64,000 bases of DNA from the NCBI RefSeq assembly GCF_023065955.2, contig NW_026623089.1:29232767-29296766 (forward strand), written 5' to 3'. Position numbers and translations under genes: made by a program. Below, in pieces: positions 57,071-64,000 of the stretch (its first letter is position 1; each line of letters starts with the position of its first letter). Below the pieces are notes generated by a model. The model had not been told where the DNA came from. It searched no databases and saw only the letters and a program-made list of their open reading frames with translations. The DNA is from Ursus arctos. Lineage: Eukaryota; Chordata; Mammalia; Carnivora; Ursidae.

Positions 57071-57382
57071 TGGGCAAAGTAGATGTAGGGGGTAGTTGTT
57101 ATCTTCACAAAGGCTGTGGTAAGGGGGTGCTCACTGACTGCTCATCCCCCTGGGCCCGCCTGCTTCTCATATTGTGTCCCATGTGGGCCCAGTTGACTCT
57201 TACTTTGAGAGAGCCTGTATCTGATTCAAGGATACTCACCAAACCCCCAGGGACCCCTGAGACGAGGCTGCTGAGGGTTTCCCCAGAATGCCCCAAGACA
57301 GAATTGCCCCAGCGCTGACCTGTCTGGGAGGATTCTAAGCCCCACCGTTGGGCAGGACACCAGGTGAGCCCAGCTGCTTCTC
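57071..57382. other. Intron just before the CRTAC1 exon
   Basis: Unique-looking sequence with no extra splice signal that I can support; a CGCTGAC branch-like motif is at about 57312. Confidence 0.5.
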
Positions 57383-57412
57383 CTCAACGGCCCCTCCCCC
57401 TTCCTCCTCCAG
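57383..57412 (+). other. CRTAC1: Splice acceptor of the CRTAC1 exon
   Basis: A pyrimidine-rich tract (mostly C and T from 57391 to 57410) ends in CAG, the AG being 57411-57412. A branch-point-like CTCAAC with its A at 57387 lies 25 bases upstream, a normal distance. Confidence 0.9.
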
Positions 57413-57609
57413 GTACAACGGCCCCAACCTGGTTCTGAAGTATGACCGGACCCAAAAGCGACTGGTGAACATTGCAGTGGACGAGCGCAGCTCCCCCTAC
57501 TATGCGCTGCGGGACCGGCAGGGGAACGCTATTGGGGTCACAGCCTGCGACATTGACGGGGACGGCCGCGAGGAGATCTACTTCCTCAACACCAATAACG
57601 CCTTCTCAG
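57413..57609 (+). CDS. CRTAC1: Internal coding exon of CRTAC1 (cartilage acidic protein 1)
   Basis: This is the only genuine coding segment seen. CRTAC1 is a secreted extracellular-matrix glycoprotein made by chondrocytes and also expressed in brain (known as LOTUS) and lung; its N-terminal part is a beta-propeller of FG-GAP/VCBS repeats that bind calcium. The exon gives one base completing a split codon, 65 full codons, and one base starting the next, so both junctions are phase 1-type split glycine codons. It starts YNGPNLVLKYDR and ends FLNTNNAFS. Residues about 46-51 of the segment read DIDGDG, followed by REEIYF, the usual calcium loop then beta strand. By memory this matches human residues about 76-140 nearly identically. 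Identity is strong because a 65-residue uninterrupted match ends exactly at consensus splice sites. Neighbouring CRTAC1 exons are not in the window. Confidence 0.95.
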
Positions 57610-57615
57610 GTAAGG
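57607..57615 (+). other. CRTAC1: Splice donor of the CRTAC1 exon
   Basis: The sequence CAG|GTAAGG is close to the consensus 5' splice site. The reading frame of CRTAC1 stops matching the protein immediately after it. Confidence 0.92.
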
Positions 57616-57959
57616 GGCTGGGGCCTCGCGCCTCCTACGGCTTCCCTCCCTCCGCCTCCCAGCAGCAGCGTGGGGGAGGGCCTTCCTCAGTTTACCCTGT
57701 CAGGGGCTCCCCCAGGCACAGGCCCCTGCTGCCTCCAGGAGCTCACTCTGTGCCAGCAGAGACGCCCATCTCCCTCAGACTTTCGGCCGTCTCCCCATCT
57801 GAGCAGCCCCCTCTCCTCCCGCACGCTCTGCTCCTAGCATGGCTCCGCCCCTCAGCCCTGCTCACTGGACGCACGGCCCCCTGGAATCGCCCTCCATGCT
57901 GCTTCCGGGGGATCTTTCAAAATGCTTTGAAACCTTCAAGGGCCCCCCACAGCTTTTAG
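57616..57959. other. Intron just after the CRTAC1 exon
   Basis: C-rich unique DNA. The exon frame stays open through here to 57959 by chance. Confidence 0.6.
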
Positions 57960-58080
57960 CTGAGCTCATTTATTCACTCCACACACTCCTGCTGAGCACC
58001 TACTCCAGTCCAGACCCGAGACGCTAGATGCTGGGGAAACACGGAAGCAGACAGACCTTGAGTTCATGGAGCGTTTCCCA
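57960..58080 (-). repeat. L2 LINE 3' end (antisense)
   Basis: GCTCATTTATTCACTCCACACACTCCTGCTGAGCACCTACTCC, then GATGCTGGGGAAACACGGAAGCAGACAGACC. Confidence 0.75.
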
Positions 58081-58254
58081 GCCTAGGGCGTCTCCGCCGA
58101 CGTACCTGGGGGTCTTGCGTAAACGCACATCCGGACGCAGCGGGTCTGGGTGCGGCCCAAGATCCTGCGTGGCTAACCTGCTCTCCCGCTGTAACGCTGC
58201 TGCTGGGGCAGGGACCGCCGAGGAGTGACTGAGGAACATGGACGCCAGAAGGCT

Positions 58255-58502
58255 AAGTACAGCGAGGATAACGGTAGCAGCTAACTTAAGCAGCCCCGAC
58301 GGTGGGCCAGGCCTGGATCTAAGCCCTTCACACGAATCATCTCATGGGAGCCTCACGGCAGCGCACTTAGGTAGGTCCTGGCATCCCACTTTATAGTTGA
58401 GGAAACTGAGGCACAGAGGTCACATGACTGGTGCAAGGCCACACAACTTGTAAGTCCCAGGTCTCAAACCCAGGGGTCCGACTCCAGATCCACTCTTTAA
58501 TT
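58255..58502 (-). repeat. MIR SINE (antisense), near full length
   Basis: GGTAGCAGCTAACTTAAGCAGC, CTAAGCCCTTCACACGAATCATCTCATGGGAGCCTCACGGCAG, TTTATAGTTGAGGAAACTGAGGCACAGAGGTCACATGACTGGTGCAAGGCCACACAACTTG. Confidence 0.92.
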
Positions 58503-58518
58503 AAGATACTCCATGGCC

Positions 58519-58700
58519 AGGGTACACCTGGGTGGCTCAGTCAGTGAAGCATCTGCCTTCTGCTCAGGTCATGATCCCAGGGTCCTGGGATCGAGTCCTG
58601 CATCGGGCTCCCAGCTCAGCGAGGAGTCTGCTTGTCCCTCCACCCCTCCCCCCACTCATGCTTTCTCTCCCTCTCTCTCTCTCAAATAAACAGACAAAAA
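58519..58700 (+). mobile_element. Can-SINE, sense
   Basis: TACACCTGGGTGGCTCAGTCAGTGAAG head, GGTCCTGGGATCGAGTCC centre, and a CTCAAATAAACAGACAAAAA tail. Target duplication AAGATAC(T/A)CCATG(G/A)CC is at 58503..58518 and 58701..58716. It lies about 0.9 kb downstream of the exon in sense orientation. Confidence 0.94.
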
Positions 58701-58716
58701 AAGATACACCATGACC

Positions 58717-59329
58717 TTACTCAATCCCTTGTCCTCAGGGCCTAGTGGAGAGCCTGGCTCATAGTGGGTGCTCAGGGTTGCACAAGTTGGGGGGCTGTGT
58801 TATTGAGCTAAAGATCAAGGTGGTTCTCAGACCTCGACTCTCACATTCTCTCAAGCCTGAGCTCAGCCCGCTAGCGTGAAGTCCACTCCCACGGAGCTGT
58901 AACATCTGCGGGGCAGTCCCAGACCGCGGTGTCGTCCTGAAACACGCAGAGCCTCATGTCGCTGAGGGGCCAGGTGCGACATGCATTGGCCTCTCCCAGA
59001 TGACAACATCCTCTTGGGTTGGTCGAGACAACACCCTGTGGTTCAGACCTGTGTATTGTCCATCCTGGTCCCTTCCGATCTCCCAGAGGCAGGGGACTGC
59101 CTGGCTGTGGGGACCGCCTTCCAGCCCCTTCCCCAGCCCCAGCATGCACACACTGGCTTTCCCTGGGCCCATAATGTTGCCCCTACTGGTTTTTGAGGCG
59201 AGGCCAGGATCTAGCCCCTAGACTGCCCCGATGTCGAGCCCTGCCAGTGGCATGAATGGGAGGGGAAGAGGTTGGGGCCTGTGCCAGGGGCAGGGGCAGG
59301 CGGGGCTGACTGGCTGGCAGCCAGCCTTG
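58717..59329. other. Unassigned intron
   Basis: Nothing recognised; overlapping short frames near 58981-59221 are unsupported. Confidence 0.5.
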
Positions 59330-59560
59330 TGCAGCCAAGAAACAATGAGCCACAGCCCCGAGTGGTGTTTTATGGGTTTTCATCTCATCTTGCCACCAAG
59401 TGAGGCCTGAGAGATAGTAATTATCCCTACACAAATATCAGGGCATGATTACCCAGCTGGATTTACTGCCCTTTCTCCAACTAAGCCAAGATTGGATTAG
59501 GACACAATTAATTGATGGGCTGATCAACTCTTTAAGTTGATCAAGGTCAGGAGGGGAGCA
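59330..59560. promoter_or_regulatory. Candidate regulatory block with a 9-bp inverted repeat and NR half-site
   Basis: Repeat-free DNA. TGATCAACT (59521..59529) and AGTTGATCA (59535..59543) form a perfect inverted repeat with a 5-base spacer. TCAAGGTCA at 59541..59549 overlaps its right arm and matches the extended half-site of NR5A/ERR nuclear receptors exactly. AACAATG (SOX type) is at 59341..59347 and ACAATTAATTGATGG at 59504..59518. Position in the first 2 kb of intron after the exon fits an intronic element, but function is inferred only. Confidence 0.3.
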
Positions 59561-59799
59561 GCAGCAGGGGACAGCTGTGGAAGGGGTGAGTCCCCAGGGA
59601 GATGCAGTAGGGCCGGGAAGCAGAAAAAGGGAGAACCGTCAAAGAGGGGTGGTGTTGAACATAGGCTTGGCGGGCAGGATGCCAGAGGAAGGGGGCAGAC
59701 TCTCCTCCCTACTCACCAAGCGCAGAGCACCTGGGAGGAGCCGGGCAGGTGGCTCTGAGGCAGAAGCCCCACCCCCGCTCTTGGCGCGTTCCATTGTGA

Positions 59800-59990
59800 A
59801 GCCCAGAGCAGAGGTGCTCAGCTCATAGCTGCACGTTAGAATCTCCTGGGGAGCTTTTATCACTCCTAGTTCCCAAGGGGCACCCCAGTCCGGTCCAATC
59901 CAAACCTCTGGGGCGGAACCCAGTTATCAGATTGTAAAGCTTTCCAAGCGATTCTCAGGTGCAGTCAAAGTTGAAAGGCTACCCACCCCC
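59800..59990 (+). mobile_element. MER5-like hAT element
   Basis: AGGTGCTCAGCTCATAGCTGCACGTTAGAATCTCCTGGGGAGCTTTTATCA, AACCTCTGGGGCGGAACCCAG, GCGATTCTCAGGTGCAGTCAAAGTTGAAAGGC. Confidence 0.75.
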
Positions 59991-60034
59991 TGCTACCCAT
60001 CATGTTAGTTCCATGCTCAGCCTAGCCTGGCCAG

Positions 60035-60160
60035 AGTTCCACTCATTCACGAACGTATTCATTCACTGAACATTTATTGAGCACCTACTGTGTGCCAGGC
60101 ACTATTTGATGCCCCGTGAATGAAACAAAATTCCTGCCCTCCTGAAGTTTACACTGTATC
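60035..60160 (-). repeat. L2 LINE 3' end (antisense)
   Basis: TTCATTCACTGAACATTTATTGAGCACCTACTGTGTGCCAGGCACTATTTGATGCC, CTGCCCTCCTGAAGTTTACACTG. Confidence 0.9.
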
Positions 60161-60298
60161 CCCAGTGCAGCCTTGTATTTCTCTAAGTGCCTGACTCTCA
60201 TGGACTCTAAGCTCCTTGAAGGCAAAGTCCTTCCACTGGTGCCCACAACCCAGGTAGACTCTGAGCGTCCTGAGAGCACAATCAAAACTTGATAAATA

Positions 60299-60523
60299 GG
60301 GGCGCCTGGGTGGCACAGCAGTTAAGCATCTGCCTTCGGCTCAGTGCGTGATCCCGGTGTTATGGGATCGAGCCCCACATCAGGCTCCTCCGCTATGAGC
60401 CTGCTTCTTCCTCTCCCACTCCCCCTGCTTGTGTTCCCTCTCTCGCTGGCTGTCTCTGTCTCTGTCGAATAAATAAATGAAATCTTTAAAAAAATTTTTT
60501 TTTTAATTTAAAAACAAAAACAA
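60299..60523 (+). mobile_element. Can-SINE, sense, arctoid-type variant with complex tail
   Basis: GGGGCGCCTGGGTGGCACAGCAG head and GCTATGAGCCTGCTTCTTCC variant body. The tail contains AAAAAAATTTTTTTTTTAATTT and then A/C-rich sequence. Perfect 15-bp target duplication AAAACTTGATAAATA is at 60284..60298 and 60524..60538. Confidence 0.96.
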
Positions 60524-60538
60524 AAAACTTGATAAATA

Positions 60539-61234
60539 AATCCAGGAAGAACAGACGAAGCATGAGCCATTAGGCCCGAGAGAAGTTTTGCCAACGAAGG
60601 GAAAATAAAGGGAGGCAGGCAACATGGAGGGCCCCCCAGAAGGTCCTGGGCTTCCTGGGTTTCTGGGCACAAGTGTTCATCTGGGAGAGGCTGGAGCTGG
60701 GCCCCTAAGTGCTGGGGTGAGGGTGACAGTGCCCACAAGCCTCTGTTCCAGACATGCACCTCCCGGTGACCTTCTGTGGGTTCGAGGGATGTCTGTGGGT
60801 TTGAGTTAATTTTTCACTTGAGTGATTCAATTGATTCTTCGACAGTGGGCAGGGGAAGTGGGACAGTGAAGCTGGGACATTTGTGCCATGTCAGCACTTC
60901 CTTGGGTCCAACTGGCATGACGCTCAGCCACTGCCACCCTGCCCGCCGTGGGGAACCTGACATCCCCTCCAGGAGCCCTGCCAGCCCACACCTGCCCGTG
61001 GCATGTGTCTGGGGTTTCCGCCAGCCTGTGTTGGGGCCTTGGAGGGACCTGTGGCAGGATGGCCCTGTCCTCTCCCTCGGCCAGCCTTTGGGATGTCAGC
61101 ACTGGAGTCCCTGGGAGACAGCTGAGGCCCTGGCGTGCTGGCAGTTAGTTTGTACAAGCTGGAGATCTGCACCGTACTCACTGGGGGAGCTCTCTCAGCC
61201 TCAGCGCCTTCGTCTGTAGAACATGACAAATCCT
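60539..61234. other. Unassigned intron
   Basis: GC-rich; frames of up to 147 codons here show no family resemblance. Confidence 0.45.
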
Positions 61235-61720
61235 ATCAACTCCATAAGCTCAACTCCCTCCAGCAGCTCCACAGACTATATCCAGAGTCTCTACCGTGGC
61301 CTGCAACACCCCTCCTTGATGTGAGCCCGGCTGCCTTTCTGATCTCGTGGCCTACACTCTTCCTCTTGCTCACTATGTTCCCACCTGAGGCCTGCACACT
61401 GGCCGTTCCCTCGGCCTGAAATGCCTTTCCCACCACTGTTCTCAGGGCTCACTCCTTCCCTTCATTCAGGCTCATCCTCGGATGGGGTCCTACCTGAAAC
61501 CCTGAAAACCATACCCCTATCTCTTTGTGGCCTTAATTTGCTTCCTCTTCGGACCACTCAGCACTATGTGAAAGTAGGTTATATATTTGTTTGTAGTCCA
61601 TCTCTGCTCTTCTACTCAGCCCCGTATGGATAGAAACTTTGTCTTGTTTGCTGCTGTATCTCTAAGACTGCTTAATGTCACTTAATAAACATTTAATACA
61701 TATATTTGAATGTACTGAGA
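61235..61720 (+). repeat. L2 LINE (sense)
   Basis: GCCTACACTCTTCCTCTTGCTCACTATGTTCCCACC...CCTCGGCCTGAAATGCCTTTCCC, CTTCATTCAGGCTCATCCTCGG, TATGGATAGAAACTTTGTCTTGTTTGCTGCTGTATCTCTAAG and AATAAACATTTAATAC. Confidence 0.88.
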
Positions 61721-61800
61721 CACTGAATGAAAAGCACTTATAATGGTATCTAGGACTTAGTAAGTGCTCTCCAAGCAGTAGCTGTTATAATCCTGCAGCG
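61721..61800 (+). repeat. MIR SINE 3' end
   Basis: AAAAGCACTTATAATGGTATCTAGGACTTAGTAAGTGCTC...GTAGCTGTTATAATCC. Confidence 0.65.
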
Positions 61801-62349
61801 TGAAGAAAGCCAGAGCCTTTAGAAGTGTCCTGGGTAGAGGCGCCAGGCCTCCCTCCCGATGCACGGGAGAGAGACTCTAGGAGCAGAAACAGAAAAGGAC
61901 CATCATGCAAACAAGATACCACCCAGAAAAGGGTACCAGGAGGGCCTGGATCAAGGATTAAGAATTGGAAAATAGGTGGGAGGGAGGAAACAGAGGAAGA
62001 TTAACCACAATCCCAAGAAGGCCTGGGCCAACGAAACCAGCTTATGGCTTAACTGACACGAAAACCTACAAGCCAGTGTGGCTCCGGCAACACATTACTT
62101 GGTGAAAACCAGGTGGGAGAGCGTGTAGGACAAAGGGGGACAAGAGGCTGGTTCCAGCACCTCCCTCAACATCCAAGAACCCAGGACCTCCTGCAGCTGC
62201 CCCTCAGAGCCCATGCCCCTAGGGGTCCAGCGCTGGCCACCGCAGCCACCACGTTGTGTGGCCCGAGCTCTCCTGCCCACGCGACCCGGGGTCATGGTGG
62301 CATGGGTCAGCAGGACCTGCGAGCCCCACCACTTACGTGACGTTCGCTC
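61801..62349. other. Unassigned intron
   Basis: Nothing recognised. Confidence 0.5.
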
Positions 62350-63225
62350 ACTCCTTCCTACAGAATAGTCACTGATAAGCCTCTCCCTTCGATCTACATG
62401 TACCCCCTCCTTCTCTACACAAACAGTAGCACACTCCACCCGCACTGCTGCTCCTTGCTTGTTTCATTAACAACCAATTTCGGACGTTACGTCACAGCAG
62501 CACGCGGACCGCCGGCTCGTTCCTCCGATGGCTGTGTAGTACTCCGTGGTGTTGATCTGCTGTTCCCCCAACTGCTCCTCTGTTAACGAACAGTGAGACG
62601 CCTTGCCATCTTCTGCTCCTACCAGCACTGCCAGCAAAGGAATCAGCTTGCCCAGCAGGCCGGTGTCCACAATTGCAGGTGTATCTGCAGGGGCGTCTGT
62701 AGAAGGGAACTGCTGGGTCAGAAGAACACACGTGCACGGATTTGATAGGCGTTGCCAAATGGCCCTTCACGCTGACAGTCCTTACGACATTCCCATCGGC
62801 TCTGATGCAAGTGTCTCCCAACACTCTCATCGACACACCGCACCATCGTTGTTTTTTAATATTTGCCGATCTGACAGGAAAAAATTGGAATCTAAGTGTA
62901 GTCTTAATTTGCATTTTTCTCAAAACAAGTGAGGCTGAGCACATTTTTATATATTTGAATCTCTTGTCTGATTGCTTTTGCCCGGTTTTTCTATTGATTA
63001 TTGGCCTTTTTCTTATTGATTTGTAACACCTCTTTATAAATTAGGGAAATTAGCCCTCTGTCTGTAACGCATGTTGCAAATAGTTGCCCCTTCTTTGTCA
63101 TTTGTGTTTTGTCTTTGCTCACCGTGGGTGTTGCAATGCAGAAAATTTTTATTTTTATGAACTCGGATTTATCACTCTTTTCTCTGATGGCCTTCTGGGC
63201 TCTGTGTCATCCTTAGGGCCATCGG
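62350..63225 (-). mobile_element. Ancient L1 3' region (antisense)
   Basis: GGAACTGCTGGGTCAGAAGAACACACGTGCACGG, GCCAAATGGCCCTTCACG, TCTTAATTTGCATTTTTCTCAAAACAAGTGAGGCTGAGCACATTTTTATATATTTG, TGATTTGTAACACCTCTTTATAAATTAGGGAAATTAGCCC, the reversed order of an old L1 3' region. Confidence 0.88.
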
Positions 63226-63404
63226 CAGGGGCTTCTGTACCCTGTCAGAGAGGAAGTGTCAGTCCTGTACCAAAAAGAAAGGCAGTAGGGGGCAGGTTGC
63301 CCTTCCAGCTTCTGCCCACATGACGGATGAGCTGTCTGCTCTTGAGAGCGCACCCCTGGTCCAGCAGCCCCCTCGCCCAGGCCAGGTCCAGCCACACCCA
63401 GACC
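63226..63404. other. Unassigned intron
   Basis: Nothing recognised. Confidence 0.5.
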
Positions 63405-63535
63405 CTCTGCATCTTGCTCCTCCAAGTGTGCTCTGTGGCCCAGCAGCATTGGCAACAGCTAGAAGCACTTCAAAATGCAGAATCTCAGGCCGGACTCCAA
63501 ACCGACCAGACCAGAATCCGCACTTTTATGGAACG
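63405..63535 (-). mobile_element. MER5A-like hAT fragment (antisense)
   Basis: GTGTGCTCTGTGGCCCAGCAGCATTGGCAACAGC...CACTTCAAAATGCAGAATCTCAGGCC, then GACCAGAATCCGCACTTTTA. Confidence 0.7.
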
Positions 63536-63944
63536 TCCTTGACTCCCTGTGTCTGCGGAAGCCCGAGCTACACGGTGCTGAGTCCCCACCTTCTCTCCTA
63601 GCTGGCTTCCAGGTCTTGCTCGGTCCCAGCCATGCTTTCCTGAGATGCGACGCTCCGATCTTCAGCTCCCCCAGCCTGACCGCATTTGGAGGACAAGCTC
63701 ACGACCTGCTCAGACGCCCTCCCCCATCCCCACGGGGCCTCTTTCACTTGTGGGCCCATGAGAAACGAGGATGGACGAGGTTGTCAACGCAGCACCATAG
63801 ACCGTATGGGGCTCCAAAGGCCATTTTCTCAGTCCTCACACAGCACAAACTTCCTTAGGAGCCAGAGACTAGGCTGCCCTCCACCAGCCCCCATGCCAGC
63901 TCTTCAATACAGCGTGGGGTGGGGGACACTTCGCAGTCAGACCA
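63536..63944. other. Unassigned intron
   Basis: Nothing recognised. Confidence 0.5.
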
Positions 63945-64000
63945 CAGTTTAAAGCTCGGCTTGCCACTAGTTGTGCCAACTCAGGCAGGTGACCTAACCC
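63945..64000 (+). repeat. MIR SINE, cut by the window end
   Basis: CTTGCCACTAGTTGTGCCAACTCAGGCAGGTGACCTAACCC is the first half of a sense MIR running off the window. Confidence 0.7.

Larger units (their letters stand above)
1..57412 (+). other. CRTAC1: CRTAC1 upstream intron (partial, at least 57.4 kb)
   Basis: No other CRTAC1 exon, in particular none encoding the preceding calcium-loop strand, was found upstream on the + strand. The span is filled by repeats and unique non-coding DNA and is inferred to be a single large intron, consistent with the human gene covering well over 100 kb. The left boundary lies outside the window. Confidence 0.8.
57610..64000 (+). other. CRTAC1: CRTAC1 downstream intron (partial)
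   Basis: This follows the donor at 57610. The next CRTAC1 exon, which continues from ...NNAFSG, is not found before the window ends, so this intron is at least 6.4 kb long. It holds MIR, L2, two sense Can-SINEs, a MER5A-like copy, an antisense L1 and one repeat-free block of interest. Confidence 0.85.

Noticed and set aside
57348..57959. 203-codon open frame with an ATG just upstream of the CRTAC1 exon, possible alternative first exon
   Set aside because: The match to CRTAC1 begins and ends exactly at consensus splice sites; the ATG and the downstream part are intron read through by chance.

Overview
This window is mammalian nuclear DNA from a caniform (dog-like) carnivoran. The best taxonomic clue is 13 tRNA-Lys-derived Can-SINEs. 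Four of them (left ends near 121, 5911, 7247 and 60299) carry the 'GCTATGAGCCTGCTTCTTCC' / 'CCCCCTGCTTGTGTTCCCTC' variant body that I associate with bears and pinnipeds, so an arctoid such as a bear, seal or panda is my inference. There is no bacterial, viral or organellar gene organisation. Almost all the long open frames are chance readings of repeats or of GC-rich intron.

Only one real coding segment is visible: a 197-bp internal exon at 57413..57609 on the + strand, with clean AG and GTAAGG splice sites. It encodes 65 complete codons of CRTAC1 (cartilage acidic protein 1), including a DxDxDG calcium-binding loop of an FG-GAP/VCBS beta-propeller repeat. The rest is therefore intron of CRTAC1: at least 57.4 kb upstream and at least 6.4 kb downstream. 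I found no second exon and no convincing nested gene on either strand.

Layout. 1-29 kb: Can-SINEs, ancient MIR and L2 copies, MER5A-like hAT fragments (15-17 kb), two ancient L1 tails (12.9-13.9 and 26.8-28.1 kb), antisense L1 pieces (22.1-23.8 kb), a mariner-like transposase relic (10.4-10.7 kb) and an RTE-like reverse-transcriptase relic (13.9-14.2 kb). 29-40 kb: fewer repeats, two LTR-like relics and several AT-rich unique blocks that may be regulatory. 41-43.2 kb: a 2.2-kb L1 that has its 5' UTR, ORF1 and 3' UTR but no ORF2, bounded by a perfect 16-bp target-site duplication and inserted into a MER5A-like copy. 45-57 kb: a long sense L2, a CpG-rich hexamer array (48265..48552), LTR-like relics and a long antisense L2. 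57.4 kb: the CRTAC1 exon. 57.6-64 kb: intron with two Can-SINEs, a unique block containing a perfect 9-bp inverted repeat beside a TCAAGGTCA motif, L2, and an antisense ancient L1.

The strongest candidates for something unusual are the ORF2-less (half-L1-like) element, the CpG-dense Asp/Ala-coding hexamer array, and the short transcription-factor-like palindromes in repeat-free intron. I see no evidence of a novel multi-gene system. Repeat family names rest on remembered consensus sequences and should be read as class-level calls.
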